Shown here: piece by piece, positions 18,401-25,284 of the stretch
Layout: every line of letters starts with the position of its first letter
Numbering within the stretch: the first letter of the stretch is position 1
Source: Solimicrobium silvestre
GTDB taxonomy: Bacteria; Pseudomonadota; Gammaproteobacteria; Burkholderiales; Burkholderiaceae_D
DNA length: 64,000 bases
NCBI RefSeq assembly: GCF_002976435.1
Contig: NZ_PUGF01000016.1
Span: forward strand, 54,136 to 118,135
Reading direction: 5' to 3'
Notes under the pieces: model-generated
The model's database searches: none
The model's input: the letters and a program-made list of their open reading frames with translations, nothing else
Told to the model about the DNA's origin: nothing
Program-made: the position numbers and the translations under genes

Positions 18401-20116
18401 TTCGGTTTCACATCTTGAAAACAGATCAATAGCATTTTTTATCAATCTCAGTGACTGTGCGTCTGAGGCAAGAGGAAATGAGTCTACGTCAAATGGTATT
18501 TGCTGCAAAACGACAATACGCAATTCTTCTGGAATAACCTGAATTAAATTTGTTATTGCAGCCAAATGTAGAAGAACCGGGGTAAATTCATAATCGTCTT
18601 TGTCCAACGATTCGACATGTTCACATGCGATTTTCCATCGTCTCAGATTAAACAACAGTATGATAAGTTGAGATTTTCCATCTGGATCTAAATCAGCAAT
18701 CGTCAGACCAGCATTTGCTAGCCAATCAATAACGTCAGCTTCATTTTTGTGCTGGATTGCTACATATAGGGAAGCGGATCGTGCGTGCGATGAAGGAATT
18801 ATGGCGAGCTTATTTAATGCGCTGCCCAAATCGCCACGTGCTGAGATGATGAAAGCATCTGCAATCGCGACTTCCTCACTATTACCTAATTGTTGCGCTA
18901 ACTGTAAATATTTCTCAGATTGGGAAATATCAGTTTCTCTTGATAGGATTCTAGAACACCATGACAAGGCAATACTTCTAATGCTGTCTGATCCGCATTC
19001 AAACTCCCCTGTGCTTACCTGTTCCGCGAATCTCTTTGCGTAGTCTTGAGAATCAAATCCACCAAAATTTCTGGCTCTTCGCAGACTTAATAAATTTTTC
19101 TGGATTTCGTCATCGATGAGTTTACTTGGGAATTTTCGTGCTATCGATATGCTTGAGCTATTTTGTGCTTGCTGTAGTTTTTCCCCTAAAAGTCGGGCTG
19201 TTTTTTCGCCCTGTTCTAGCAAGGAGTGCGTTAAACCTGAGAAATTATTTTCGACTAAAGACCCGATATTTTGTGTTGATGTAATCAACGTTTCAAGTTT
19301 TACACTTTGGTGTGCGATGGAATTTTCTATTGTCGTTCTTCGATGATTGGTATTAGAAGGGGTGTTGATAAAGCGAAGTATATGGGTATATACCTCTGAC
19401 TTTGGTGTGGATGGCTTACAGATCGTAATATGATTCGCGTCGATCGGAATTGAGCGTGTTAATAATCCAGGATCGCCGCTTTCTGGTTTTACGATCATCC
19501 CCAAAATCTTGGTTGTTTGACTCTCAATGAGTATTAAATGTGAAACGGTATACTCAGCAGACCACTCCCGATACCAGATATTTAAATCACGTAATGCTGG
19601 AGCATTGCAGAGCAAACTGGCTGTAGCTGCCGATGGCCGGATGAAAATTCGAAGTCGATCAACCCATGTAGCTTGATCCGAACCAAGATGAGGTGTCGCA
19701 ATAAACGCGATACGACGCACTCTTTTTACAAAACTATCCGCTTCAAACCGTTGAAATCCCATACTTTCGGCAGTCCGTAGCATCTGCTTAATGATCAAAC
19801 CACCCATGCTGTGGCCAATCAAAATAATTTCACCGTTCTTCAAATTGGGTTCGGCAAGAATTAGTTCAAGAATATTTGTCGCTCGCTCAGTAAAGTGCAT
19901 CGCCTCCCCACGCCAGCGCGATATTGCTGCATGGTATCCAATAGACCAAACCGTCAAATCTGTAATATCTTTTTCGAGCCACTTTGGCCAGAATTTCTTT
20001 TTCGAATTTTGCGAAGCACCCCAAGATTCATACGGATCTCCGTTGAGACCGTGTAAAAATATCACATGAGAATTTTTTTCATGATGATTTTTTGAAATTT
20101 TAATTAGATCGGCCAA
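15404..20116 (-). CDS. Giant serine hydrolase / helical-repeat / PIN-like nuclease protein
   Basis: 1570 aa with three parts. Residues 1-250 are an alpha/beta hydrolase of the DUF676/SERAC1-like lipase kind: oxyanion segment FLHGLNGDPYESWG, nucleophile Ser103 in GHSMGG, and His229 in DANHI, with Asp215 a possible acid. Residues about 270-1050 are helical TPR-like repeats. Residues about 1225-1370 resemble a PIN RNase: acidic clusters in IYLDDLSITYLQ (D1228/D1229), ALIIDD (D1339/D1340) and TTLDLVDLL (D1363). The PIN-plus-TPR combination recalls the PIN-TPR-GreABC proteins of conflict systems, from memory. The start is a TTG at 20116 with GGGG seven bases upstream; no ATG fits. Probably a defence effector; neither catalytic activity is tested. 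Confidence 0.8.
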   Translation of the reverse strand: MADLIKISKNHHEKNSHVIFLHGLNGDPYESWGASQNSKKKFWPKWLEKDITDLTVWSIGYHAAISRWRGEAMHFTERATNILELILAEPNLKNGEIILIGHSMGGLIIKQMLRTAESMGFQRFEADSFVKRVRRIAFIATPHLGSDQATWVDRLRIFIRPSAATASLLCNAPALRDLNIWYREWSAEYTVSHLILIESQTTKILGMIVKPESGDPGLLTRSIPIDANHITICKPSTPKSEVYTHILRFINTPSNTNHRRTTIENSIAHQSVKLETLITSTQNIGSLVENNFSGLTHSLLEQGEKTARLLGEKLQQAQNSSSISIARKFPSKLIDDEIQKNLLSLRRARNFGGFDSQDYAKRFAEQVSTGEFECGSDSIRSIALSWCSRILSRETDISQSEKYLQLAQQLGNSEEVAIADAFIISARGDLGSALNKLAIIPSSHARSASLYVAIQHKNEADVIDWLANAGLTIADLDPDGKSQLIILLFNLRRWKIACEHVESLDKDDYEFTPVLLHLAAITNLIQVIPEELRIVVLQQIPFDVDSFPLASDAQSLRLIKNAIDLFSRCETEARNLNCIDVANMSADYALWLKLRDPNDGQAALIALHTKLRDQRDSLRYVPFALKFGIQLDVAEVEKQIDRCMALTGEESFDGVMARFALVFAQENKKSAAEYFHQYREHLKKFVIPQSFNQVEINLLSGSGQFQLAENRLETLSQEGISEEEQNTLRRIISVAKEDNPTESRRMQFEKSGLISDLVSLVYFLKEQQDWKNLCDYGARLFAKTRALINAEDLALALSEENRYIELASFLREYPEFLSQSENLQTLWSWTLYREGLLNESAQALALLRTQRDHPNDRKLRINLAITSGDWESLAHYVEEEWTRRSERNANELMGTAQLAHYINAPRAKDLMLAAAAKGQDNATILMASYNLATSAGCEDNIEVGQWLQKAIDLSGDNGPVRRMSLQELLERKPEWDQQVNNALEKLTSGEIPIFLAARFLQRSLIDIFLVPALTNLSARDPRTRIIIPAYSGARQPVQQSNIQCIAIDAPSLLTMGTMKVLNTVSEAFDHIIIPHSTMGWLFEEKRNVSFHQPNRIKNARILRGLLANGTLKQFKKYQKPTADLITDIGEDLASFISEAMDNVPTSGANKFVIRSNPVYRINSLMTEVADLSTYSSCLCSCLAVVNKLKQKGLLTVAEDTHARSYLSLHENDWPQQPELSDNANIYLDDLSITYLQHIGILEKLENSGLSVYISNREVEEIDALLNYDQLTSEVTRIIEDVRSFVAIGIKSGRVKLAPVPEIHHINYHADQENDELNFRHHPSMEIFTAAKDVDALIIDDRYFNQHQNISDGTYITPILTTLDLVDLLHSRGKLDQARHFDIRTKVRLACYFAIPITTSELHHHLSLAETKNGHIIESAELKAIRENLLRICMSSFLKLPKETAWLDGIMQTLMSTLKKQWSEEIDEEIAAAKSDWLLIILDARGWAHCLEIDSDLQIADRTYYLQILGLLVTTEMSGPTRKKYFNWLDSRILFRLRDERPDVYSCLIERVKSIINNTTHVNELSEVTNG

Positions 20117-20311
20117 ATTTTTCCCCAGTTATATCCGTTTTTCCAGCAACTTAAAGTGTTATGTTTTTATACCAAAATCGGATTTTTCATTTATTTAGTT
20201 GCGGTAATTCATATAAAATTACTCAATTATTATGGTTGTAGCATATGTGAAAGTACGATTAATTCGATGGCTCTGTTCATATTTTGATCCCCATTTTTAC
20301 TAGGCCATTTA

Positions 20312-20341
20312 AAAGAGCCGCTTCACATGGTAGCGGTCTTT
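20312..20341 (-). terminator. Hairpin downstream of the small minus-strand gene
   Basis: AAAGACCGCT and AGCGGCTCTTTT form a stem with one bulge on the minus strand, followed by a short T-run. It lies about 195 bases past the stop at 20536. The surrounding 20117-20535 gap holds no gene; an inverted GGTTCAC / GTGAACC pair near 20451 and 20511 is also present. Confidence 0.45.
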
Positions 20342-20535
20342 GAACTTAATTTATTGAAGTTTTACAACCCCACGCTGATAAAACATTCATTTATTCAATC
20401 TGTTTGATGCATCAATCCATCCAGCTAGCTACGTCAGAATAAAAAGCAAGGTTCACGAAAGTGCAGCTGCAAGTTCAAGGCACTGCGAATTCTTGGAAAC
20501 CAACACTAAGTGAACCTAGGCTTTAATCGGCATTA

Positions 20536-20841
20536 CTATTTGGTATTGGCAGCGTGATTGCTGTCCGCCTTCAATTCATCCAATGTCTGATAAGCATCGA
20601 CGATTTTTTCATCCAGGAATTTGAGCTGTTCAGTCGCGTGACTATATCCTGCCCGGAATAAGATGCGTGAAATACGGTCACTGCAAAGGCCTTCCAGAGC
20701 AAGATGATCGAGCACTTCAAAAATGGCCGAAAAATCGCTGACTATGTCACGTGCCTGTGTATAAGCGTCTATCGTGTCGACGGCGAGGTGGGTAATAAGT
20801 GGGGGACTTTGTTGCGCGTGTATCTGATCGGTGCTGGTCAT
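20536..20841 (-). CDS. Small hypothetical protein behind a C4-RNA-like leader
   Basis: A 101-aa soluble protein starting MTSTDQIHAQQSPPLITHLA. It is mostly helical and acidic, with no membrane segment. I do not recognise a catalytic motif; the pattern DIVSDFSAIFEVLDHLALEG loosely recalls short accessory proteins found with phage-like leaders in Pseudomonas. The ATG at 20841 is supported by a strong GGAAGGA; a frame extending to 20874 is not needed. The 200-base leader carries a long inverted repeat and an internal terminator, arranged as in C4 antisense-RNA-controlled operons, so translation is probably repressed by an RNA. Part of the tRNA-Leu islet; product function unknown. Confidence 0.65.
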   Translation of the reverse strand: MTSTDQIHAQQSPPLITHLAVDTIDAYTQARDIVSDFSAIFEVLDHLALEGLCSDRISRILFRAGYSHATEQLKFLDEKIVDAYQTLDELKADSNHAANTK

Positions 20842-20903
20842 GGTGCGTTCCTTCCAGTTCAGTTTGAACGCCACCCGCTATTAAACGGGTGGGCGGCAAA
20901 TAG

Positions 20904-20968
20904 CAGGTTGAGAGACTGGCGCAATAGTCAAAACCAGCAGCCCGGAGGCTCCTGTTACTGCCGCCCAG
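20904..20968 (-). promoter_or_regulatory. Putative antisense-RNA target in the leader
   Basis: The segment 20904-20929 is, with a few changes, the reverse complement of 21023-21052; the perfect core is GCAATAGTC / GACTATTGC. It lies between the putative small RNA and the ribosome binding site of the 20841 start. A competing local stem pairs 20892-20907 with 20951-20966 (CCTG...GCCGCCC). Such mutually exclusive pairing is expected of an RNA-regulated leader. Confidence 0.5.
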
Positions 20969-20989
20969 TGAATAGGCGCGACAGCATAC

Positions 20990-21060
20990 ACACGTAAAAA
21001 AACGGCATCGCCGTTTTGTGCGGACTATTGCAATTTCAGGCTCTCATACCTGTTTCCCTT
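20990..21060 (-). ncRNA. Putative C4-like antisense RNA
   Basis: Read on the minus strand, the segment 21052-21023 is complementary to the downstream leader at 20929-20904. It is followed by a tight terminator hairpin AAAACGGC-GAT-GCCGTTTT with a T-run (about 21017-20994). A short RNA with antisense arms, its own terminator, and a target further down the same transcript match the phage P1 c4 layout. The promoter and exact 5' end are not determined. Confidence 0.45.
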
Positions 21061-21277
21061 TTTTCTCAGGGAAGCCTTAAGTATCAGTTAATGCGGTGTA
21101 TAGCGTCAAGCATTTTTGATAATGAAGCGGAAGCAGAATTCATTTAAATGATCAGGACTTAGGTATCATCATTTGATTCGGTAACTTGAGGGAAAAGCAA
21201 ATGGGCACGGATGCAAATGGCCTAACTACACTCGAGCGAGCTAGGCTACCAGACTCATCATGGAATTAAAAAGATAG

Positions 21278-21345
21278 GCTACTGTGTGAATACAGTAGCT
21301 CGGAAATGAAAAAGCACTGAATTAAAATTCAGTGCTTTTTTACTT
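21278..21345. repeat. Second copy of the tRNA-Leu downstream terminator block
   Basis: Shares TAGGCT, GCTCGGAAATGAAAAAGCAC and the terminator stem with 22550-22620. The stem here is one pair longer: AGCACTGAATT (21313-21323) and AATTCAGTGCT (21326-21336). It divides the islet into two parts and suggests two successive insertions next to tRNA-Leu. Confidence 0.65.
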
Positions 21346-21433
21346 CTTGCACCCAGCTTGATCGGTGAAGGGAATTTACCCACCAAAGCTGGCCGATTTC
21401 TGAGTGGGTTTGGATGGGGCTAAACAGGACTGT

Positions 21434-21700
21434 TTAGTCTAGAGTGGTAATAGTGGGCTGGATAACTATGGCGGTGGCTATGTTGACCAATGCATCCAAT
21501 GAGAACCGCGACACACGACCACGCAATAAATCATTCATGCGGGGCTGTGTTACATCGCATTGCTTGGCGGCCTCTCAGTTTGCGGCCATGTTTTGTCGTT
21601 AACGATAGTTTCTATTTGTTGCATCAATTCTGATCGGGTGCGCAGATTGGCTGCTTGCTCTGTATTGTTTGCTAGAGCATCCCAGACGCTGGCATAGGTA
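21434..21700 (-). pseudogene. Frameshifted XRE-family (HTH_37-like) regulator
   Basis: Two adjoining frames on the minus strand rebuild one helix-turn-helix protein. The first gives SVWDALANNTEQAANLRTRS and SELMQQIETIVNDKTWPQTE. The second gives AAKQCDVTQPRMNDLLRGRV and SRFSLDALVNIATAIV, then TAA at 21434. The frame changes at about 21570-21575, where an AG dinucleotide appears duplicated. A stop also lies just upstream of the first conserved residues, so the start is lost. It was probably the antitoxin or regulator of a former toxin-antitoxin pair next to the intact HigBA-like module. Confidence 0.75.
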
Positions 21701-21741
21701 TTTTATCGTTGTTATGGTTAGTATCACTATTTGTAGTAGAT

Positions 21742-22056
21742 CTAAGTGGCTGCAAGTTCTGCCAATATCTCAGGATGAAGTTGAGCTATGGTGATCAACG
21801 TTTGTGCCGCCCCAGACGGCTTACGCCTACCTTGCTCCCATTCCTGCAACGTGCGGACGGACACGCCTAACAGCTTTGCAAACAGACTTTGTGATAAGCC
21901 CGTTTGCAAGCGCACCTCTGCTACAGGCGTGATAACGATGGCTTTTCCTTGACCAGTCAGCATTTCATTGATTGACTGCTCTAACTCGGCGGCGATATCC
22001 CGCGAACTTTCCCAGGCCACTAATTCTTTATCGCTCATAGGCTTTTTCGATGGCAT
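21742..22056 (-). CDS. HigA-like XRE antitoxin
   Basis: A 104-aa DNA-binding antitoxin. The helix-turn-helix is visible as VRLQTGLSQSLFAKLLGVSV then RTLQEWEQGRRKPSGAAQTL (about residues 48-88). This is typical of antitoxins encoded downstream of RelE/HigB-type toxins. It should neutralise the toxin by binding and repress the shared promoter. The ATG at 22056 is preceded by AAGGGA and lies inside the toxin's 3' end (29-base overlap), implying coupling. A second ATG at 22038 is possible. Confidence 0.88.
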   Translation of the reverse strand: MPSKKPMSDKELVAWESSRDIAAELEQSINEMLTGQGKAIVITPVAEVRLQTGLSQSLFAKLLGVSVRTLQEWEQGRRKPSGAAQTLITIAQLHPEILAELAAT

Positions 22057-22351
22057 TTTTCATTCCCTTTAATTTTTCACCTGCTACTGAATCAAGCTCA
22101 TTTTTAGCATACAGAAAAAGTAAAACGATTTCTCCATGCGCCAAACGATTAAAATAAATCACCCTTACCCCGCCAGATTTACCGCTACCCTCTCGACTCC
22201 AGCGTACTTTTCGTACACCTCCCGAACCTTGTACCACATCGCCAGCTTGCGGGTTATGTGCCAGCCACACGGCAAATTCTCCCCGCTCTTCTTCCGTCCA
22301 ATAATGCGGCCATAATCGCTGAAATGTCGGTGTCTCGATAATTGTATGCAT
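22028..22351 (-). CDS. RelE/HigB-like toxin
   Basis: A 107-aa RelE-superfamily toxin, predicted to cleave mRNA in the ribosome. Family features are TPTFQRLWPHYWTEEERGEF near the start, then GDVVQGSGGVRKVRWSREGS and GGVRVIYF, with basic residues in the central sheet and the LLFLYAKNE end strand. Toxin-first order with an overlapping XRE gene is the HigBA arrangement. The ATG at 22351 has no ribosome binding site but lies just six bases after a TATAAT, so the mRNA may be leaderless. The pair sits directly beside tRNA-Leu in the islet. Confidence 0.88.
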   Translation of the reverse strand: MHTIIETPTFQRLWPHYWTEEERGEFAVWLAHNPQAGDVVQGSGGVRKVRWSREGSGKSGGVRVIYFNRLAHGEIVLLFLYAKNELDSVAGEKLKGMKNAIEKAYER

Positions 22352-22357
22352 TTTGTT

Positions 22358-22385
22358 ATTATACGTCAAAGACGTAATATTACAA
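22358..22385 (-). promoter_or_regulatory. Toxin-antitoxin promoter with a palindromic operator
   Basis: On the minus strand: -35 TTGTAA (22385-22380), 16-base spacer, -10 TATAAT (22363-22358). A perfect palindrome TACGTC-AAA-GACGTA (22362-22376) fills the spacer and overlaps the -10 edge, as expected for HigA autorepression. Expected transcription start is at or next to the A of the toxin ATG. Confidence 0.65.
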
Positions 22386-22584
22386 TTGCGCTTTCGATGT
22401 TTGACAAAGAAAACCCCCTCACGCTTAGTTTCAGATAGTGCGGCCCGTCCAAAACAAGGTTAGATTGATATTTACGATGCGCTGATTGCAGTGGAATAAG
22501 ATGGTTTAATGTTTGTAGGCGAAACCAGGCCAATCATTGAATACACAAAGTAGGCTGCGCTGTAGAAACTACCGCTCGGAAATG

Positions 22585-22616
22585 AAAAAGCACTGATTAA
22601 AAATCAGTGCTTTTTT
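22585..22616 (-). terminator. tRNA-Leu terminator (third copy of the repeated block)
   Basis: Stem AGCACTGATT (22589-22598) and AATCAGTGCT (22602-22611), loop AAA, A- and T-tracts on both sides. It follows the tRNA 3' end by about ten bases and is repeated at 13117-13139 and, with a modified stem, at 21313-21336. Confidence 0.85.
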
Positions 22617-22624
22617 ACTTTATC

Positions 22625-22709
22625 TGGTACCTCGGGCCGGAATCGAACCGGCACTCCCTTCGGAACTGGATTTTGAATCCAGCGCGTCTACCAATTCCGC
22701 CACCGAGGC
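22625..22709 (-). tRNA. tRNA-Leu(CAA)
   Basis: 85-nt class II tRNA with encoded CCA. The acceptor stem begins GCCTCGG and closes with CCGAGGT-ACCA. The anticodon stem-loop is CTGGA-TTCAAAA-TCCAG, giving anticodon CAA. The long variable arm TTCCGAAGGGAGT and the T-arm GGTTCGATTCC are standard. Its 3' end appears to have served as an integration site. Confidence 0.96.
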
Positions 22710-23032
22710 ATATTTGTAACTTAAAACAGCTATTGGTAGTTAGCTGAGTTCGGATTCTATAAAAAACTTTACAAGCTTTTTATTTTATTTATTGTGATTG
22801 AATCTCAATAAATTTCAGACATTCCGTCTTTTAAATCCTACGCGTTGAACCTTTAAGCCATCTCGGCAACGCATGTCGCTATTATGATACAGCCGGAAAT
22901 TTGGCGCAAGTAATTTTTAGTGAAAATGTGAGATTGTTGGCATTTGAGGGGTATTATTGAAGGTTCACCGATTCAATAATGTTGCTGAATTACGACTCCA
23001 GCATTCCCCTCCGAATTTCTCTTCCTCTCGAC
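22710..23032. other. Intergenic region upstream of tRNA-Leu
   Basis: About 320 bases with no gene; it must hold the tRNA promoter. Nothing else recognised. Confidence 0.4.
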
Positions 23033-24745
23033 TTAATTATTTTTAAATAACATAAATCGTTCTGATTTATCTGCAGCGCGATGTCCTTCCCAAATTGCTT
23101 CACTATCTGGATAGTTCAGGGGTTTTGGTGCGTGGCGGTGAGCCAGGAAATAATCGCATTTTTGCAGATTGAAGTCGGCAAAATGGATGTTGCCAAAGTA
23201 GGCAAAGGACGCACGTTGAGCTGGGTTGATGTTGGTGTCAACGCAGTTGTATTGTGGCGGTAAATGTGCGGCAATTTCTTTTGCTAACGGCTGGTAACTG
23301 ACGCGATAATCTATCCATGGCATCCATAGCGTCATGCTGAGCAACCAACAAAGAATGACACCGCTGCTGGATAAAACAACGGCGCGCCATAGCACTTTAG
23401 GGCTGCGGGAAATGCGCCAGTGAACCAGCTTGAGCCAGGCGCCGGTTGAGATCAGCGCGATGATGAACGCGAGGGGATTCAATTGTGCCGTAAAGCCGGG
23501 CACGGTTTTAAACACGTTGTGGTGGAGTTGTTCCGGCCATCCGGTTTGCATGGCGATCCAGCTTAGCCAGATGAATAGCGCAAACATGCTAAATACGATA
23601 ACTGAAAACCAATCTACGGCATTAATTGCGCCGCGCTTCATGGTGGGCAGACCAAACGCGGCCAGTATTGCAAGCGGCGGTATGAGTGGAATTAAACTGC
23701 TTTGTTCTGCGTAGGGGCTGCAAAACGCCAATGCAACTAAAGCGAGTAAAAAACTCAGTGGCAATGCGATGTGTAATGCGGCGGTTTGCTTGCGCCATGC
23801 GTACACGGCCCAACTGGCAAACGGCCACGCTGGCCAGGTAAACCAGGCGCTGTATTTGATGAAATAGTGCAGGCTGGTGTAGCTTGGGCGGAAAAATTCT
23901 TGCTTGTTCCATTGCATCCATGCGGCGTACGGCGAGCTATTAAATGGAAGAGCAAATTTGCAGCTCAGCAACCAGATTGAGGTGACAGCAAGCGCCGCGG
24001 GAAAAGTGATTAAGGCGAGATACGTTAATAATCGTTTGTAGCGAAATCCGGCCAGCAATAAGCAGGTTGTCCAAAGCGTTAGCGGAATTAACCAGCCACG
24101 CGTAAGGATCAGTAGCCCAAGTGCGATTCCTAAAATGAGGGCGTATTTACCCGCTGAGGCAGGTCGTTCAGCGTCAATATCAAACAAGCGGATAGCAATG
24201 TACAACACAAATGCTACCAGTGATATTTGGAGCGCGACTGGGCCAGTTAAATGGCTTTGAATCAGCAAGCCTAAACTACCCAAATAAATTAATAGTGCGC
24301 CATCGGCTAAGGTACGGCCAAAATCTTGCGGTTCTGGTTGTCCACCAAAAGCGAGTTGTAATGGTTGCGCTTCTTGCCGGCGACCTAGTACATAAGTAGC
24401 GTACCAAACCGATGCTGCGCCAAGTGCGAAGAATAAGACGCTGGAGAATCGTGCGGCGGCATCGTCTCCGATTAGCCAGCCAAATAATTTAATGCACAAC
24501 GCACCTATCCAGAAGCTAAGTGGGCCTTCTTCCGGCATGGGTAAGCCGACGATGTGCGGCCATAACCAGTCTTGCCAACTACCGTGCGCCATGGTCCACA
24601 TAATGCCGAAGCTAGTGGCGTCACCGCCGATTTTCCAAGGATCGCGACCGATTAAGCCGGGCAATATATACAGCAGACATAATGCAAATAACCCTATACG
24701 AGGGAGAGCTAAAGTGGCTGAGGCAGGTAGGCGGACTGGCTTCAT
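23033..24745 (-). CDS. ArnT-like membrane glycosyltransferase (PMT_2 type)
   Basis: A 570-aa polytopic inner-membrane protein of the GT-C fold, resembling lipid-linked sugar transferases such as ArnT. It begins with a membrane helix and the first periplasmic loop PGLIGRDPWKIGGDATSFGI, which has the family's catalytic-type acidic residue pattern (GRDxW). PMPEEGPLSFW and about ten further hydrophobic helices follow, with a C-terminal periplasmic domain ending KSERFMLFKNN. It should move a sugar from a polyprenyl phosphate donor onto lipid A, protein or another envelope acceptor; the acceptor is unknown. ATG 24745 chosen over an adjacent TTG. It stands alone. Confidence 0.75.
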   Translation of the reverse strand: MKPVRLPASATLALPRIGLFALCLLYILPGLIGRDPWKIGGDATSFGIMWTMAHGSWQDWLWPHIVGLPMPEEGPLSFWIGALCIKLFGWLIGDDAAARFSSVLFFALGAASVWYATYVLGRRQEAQPLQLAFGGQPEPQDFGRTLADGALLIYLGSLGLLIQSHLTGPVALQISLVAFVLYIAIRLFDIDAERPASAGKYALILGIALGLLILTRGWLIPLTLWTTCLLLAGFRYKRLLTYLALITFPAALAVTSIWLLSCKFALPFNSSPYAAWMQWNKQEFFRPSYTSLHYFIKYSAWFTWPAWPFASWAVYAWRKQTAALHIALPLSFLLALVALAFCSPYAEQSSLIPLIPPLAILAAFGLPTMKRGAINAVDWFSVIVFSMFALFIWLSWIAMQTGWPEQLHHNVFKTVPGFTAQLNPLAFIIALISTGAWLKLVHWRISRSPKVLWRAVVLSSSGVILCWLLSMTLWMPWIDYRVSYQPLAKEIAAHLPPQYNCVDTNINPAQRASFAYFGNIHFADFNLQKCDYFLAHRHAPKPLNYPDSEAIWEGHRAADKSERFMLFKNN

Positions 24746-24823
24746 CAATGTTCGATTCGAGGTGATTCGTGGTGCTTAAGTGCAAGAGCAATGAATTTAC
24801 GCTTTTGTAGCTACGTTGGCAAT

Positions 24824-24850
24824 AAAAAAAGCAGCCGTAGCTGCTTTTTT
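24824..24850 (-). terminator. rpmE2 terminator
   Basis: On the minus strand GCAGC-TACG-GCTGC (24844-24831) flanked by A- and T-runs, 28 bases after the rpmE2 stop. Confidence 0.85.
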
Positions 24851-24877
24851 ATAATACATTCCGTGCAGCGATTAAAA

Positions 24878-25147
24878 TTAATCACCAGTTGCGGCTGTTT
24901 TTGAACCAACAGTACCGAACTTTTTACGGAATTTATCAACACGACCAGCAGTGTCAACAATTTTGTGTTTACCAGTGTAAAAAGGGTGCGATTCCGCTGA
25001 AACCTCAATTTTTACCAATGGATAAGTTTTGCCTTCAAATTCAATCGTGTCACGTGTGTTGATTGTTGAACGTGTGATGAATTTGAAATCGATCGACATA
25101 TCTTGAAATACAACTTCGCGATAGTTTGGGTGAATACCATCTCTCAT
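24878..25147 (-). CDS. rpmE2: 50S ribosomal protein L31 type B
   Basis: Large-subunit ribosomal protein L31 of the zinc-independent type B. The 89-aa product starts [18 protein letters not shown] and includes [20 protein letters not shown] and [18 protein letters not shown]. There are no CxxC pairs, distinguishing it from type A. The ATG at 25147 is the conserved start; the frame extending to 25177 is not. It lies downstream of rho in the trxA-rho-rpmE order common in Burkholderiales and ends in a clear terminator. Confidence 0.97.
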   Translation of the reverse strand: MRDGIHPNYREVVFQDMSIDFKFITRSTINTRDTIEFEGKTYPLVKIEVSAESHPFYTGKHKIVDTAGRVDKFRKKFGTVGSKTAATGD

Positions 25148-25284
25148 AATAACCTCTGAATAAAGTTTGGCAGCCAATAACCACTTCGTCGGTCGCCCTG
25201 CTTCTTGACCCGATTGATTGTCACTTACCTGGATTAAATGCCGCTACAGTGTGTAGTGCAGCGGCGCATTATACCTCAAACGTA

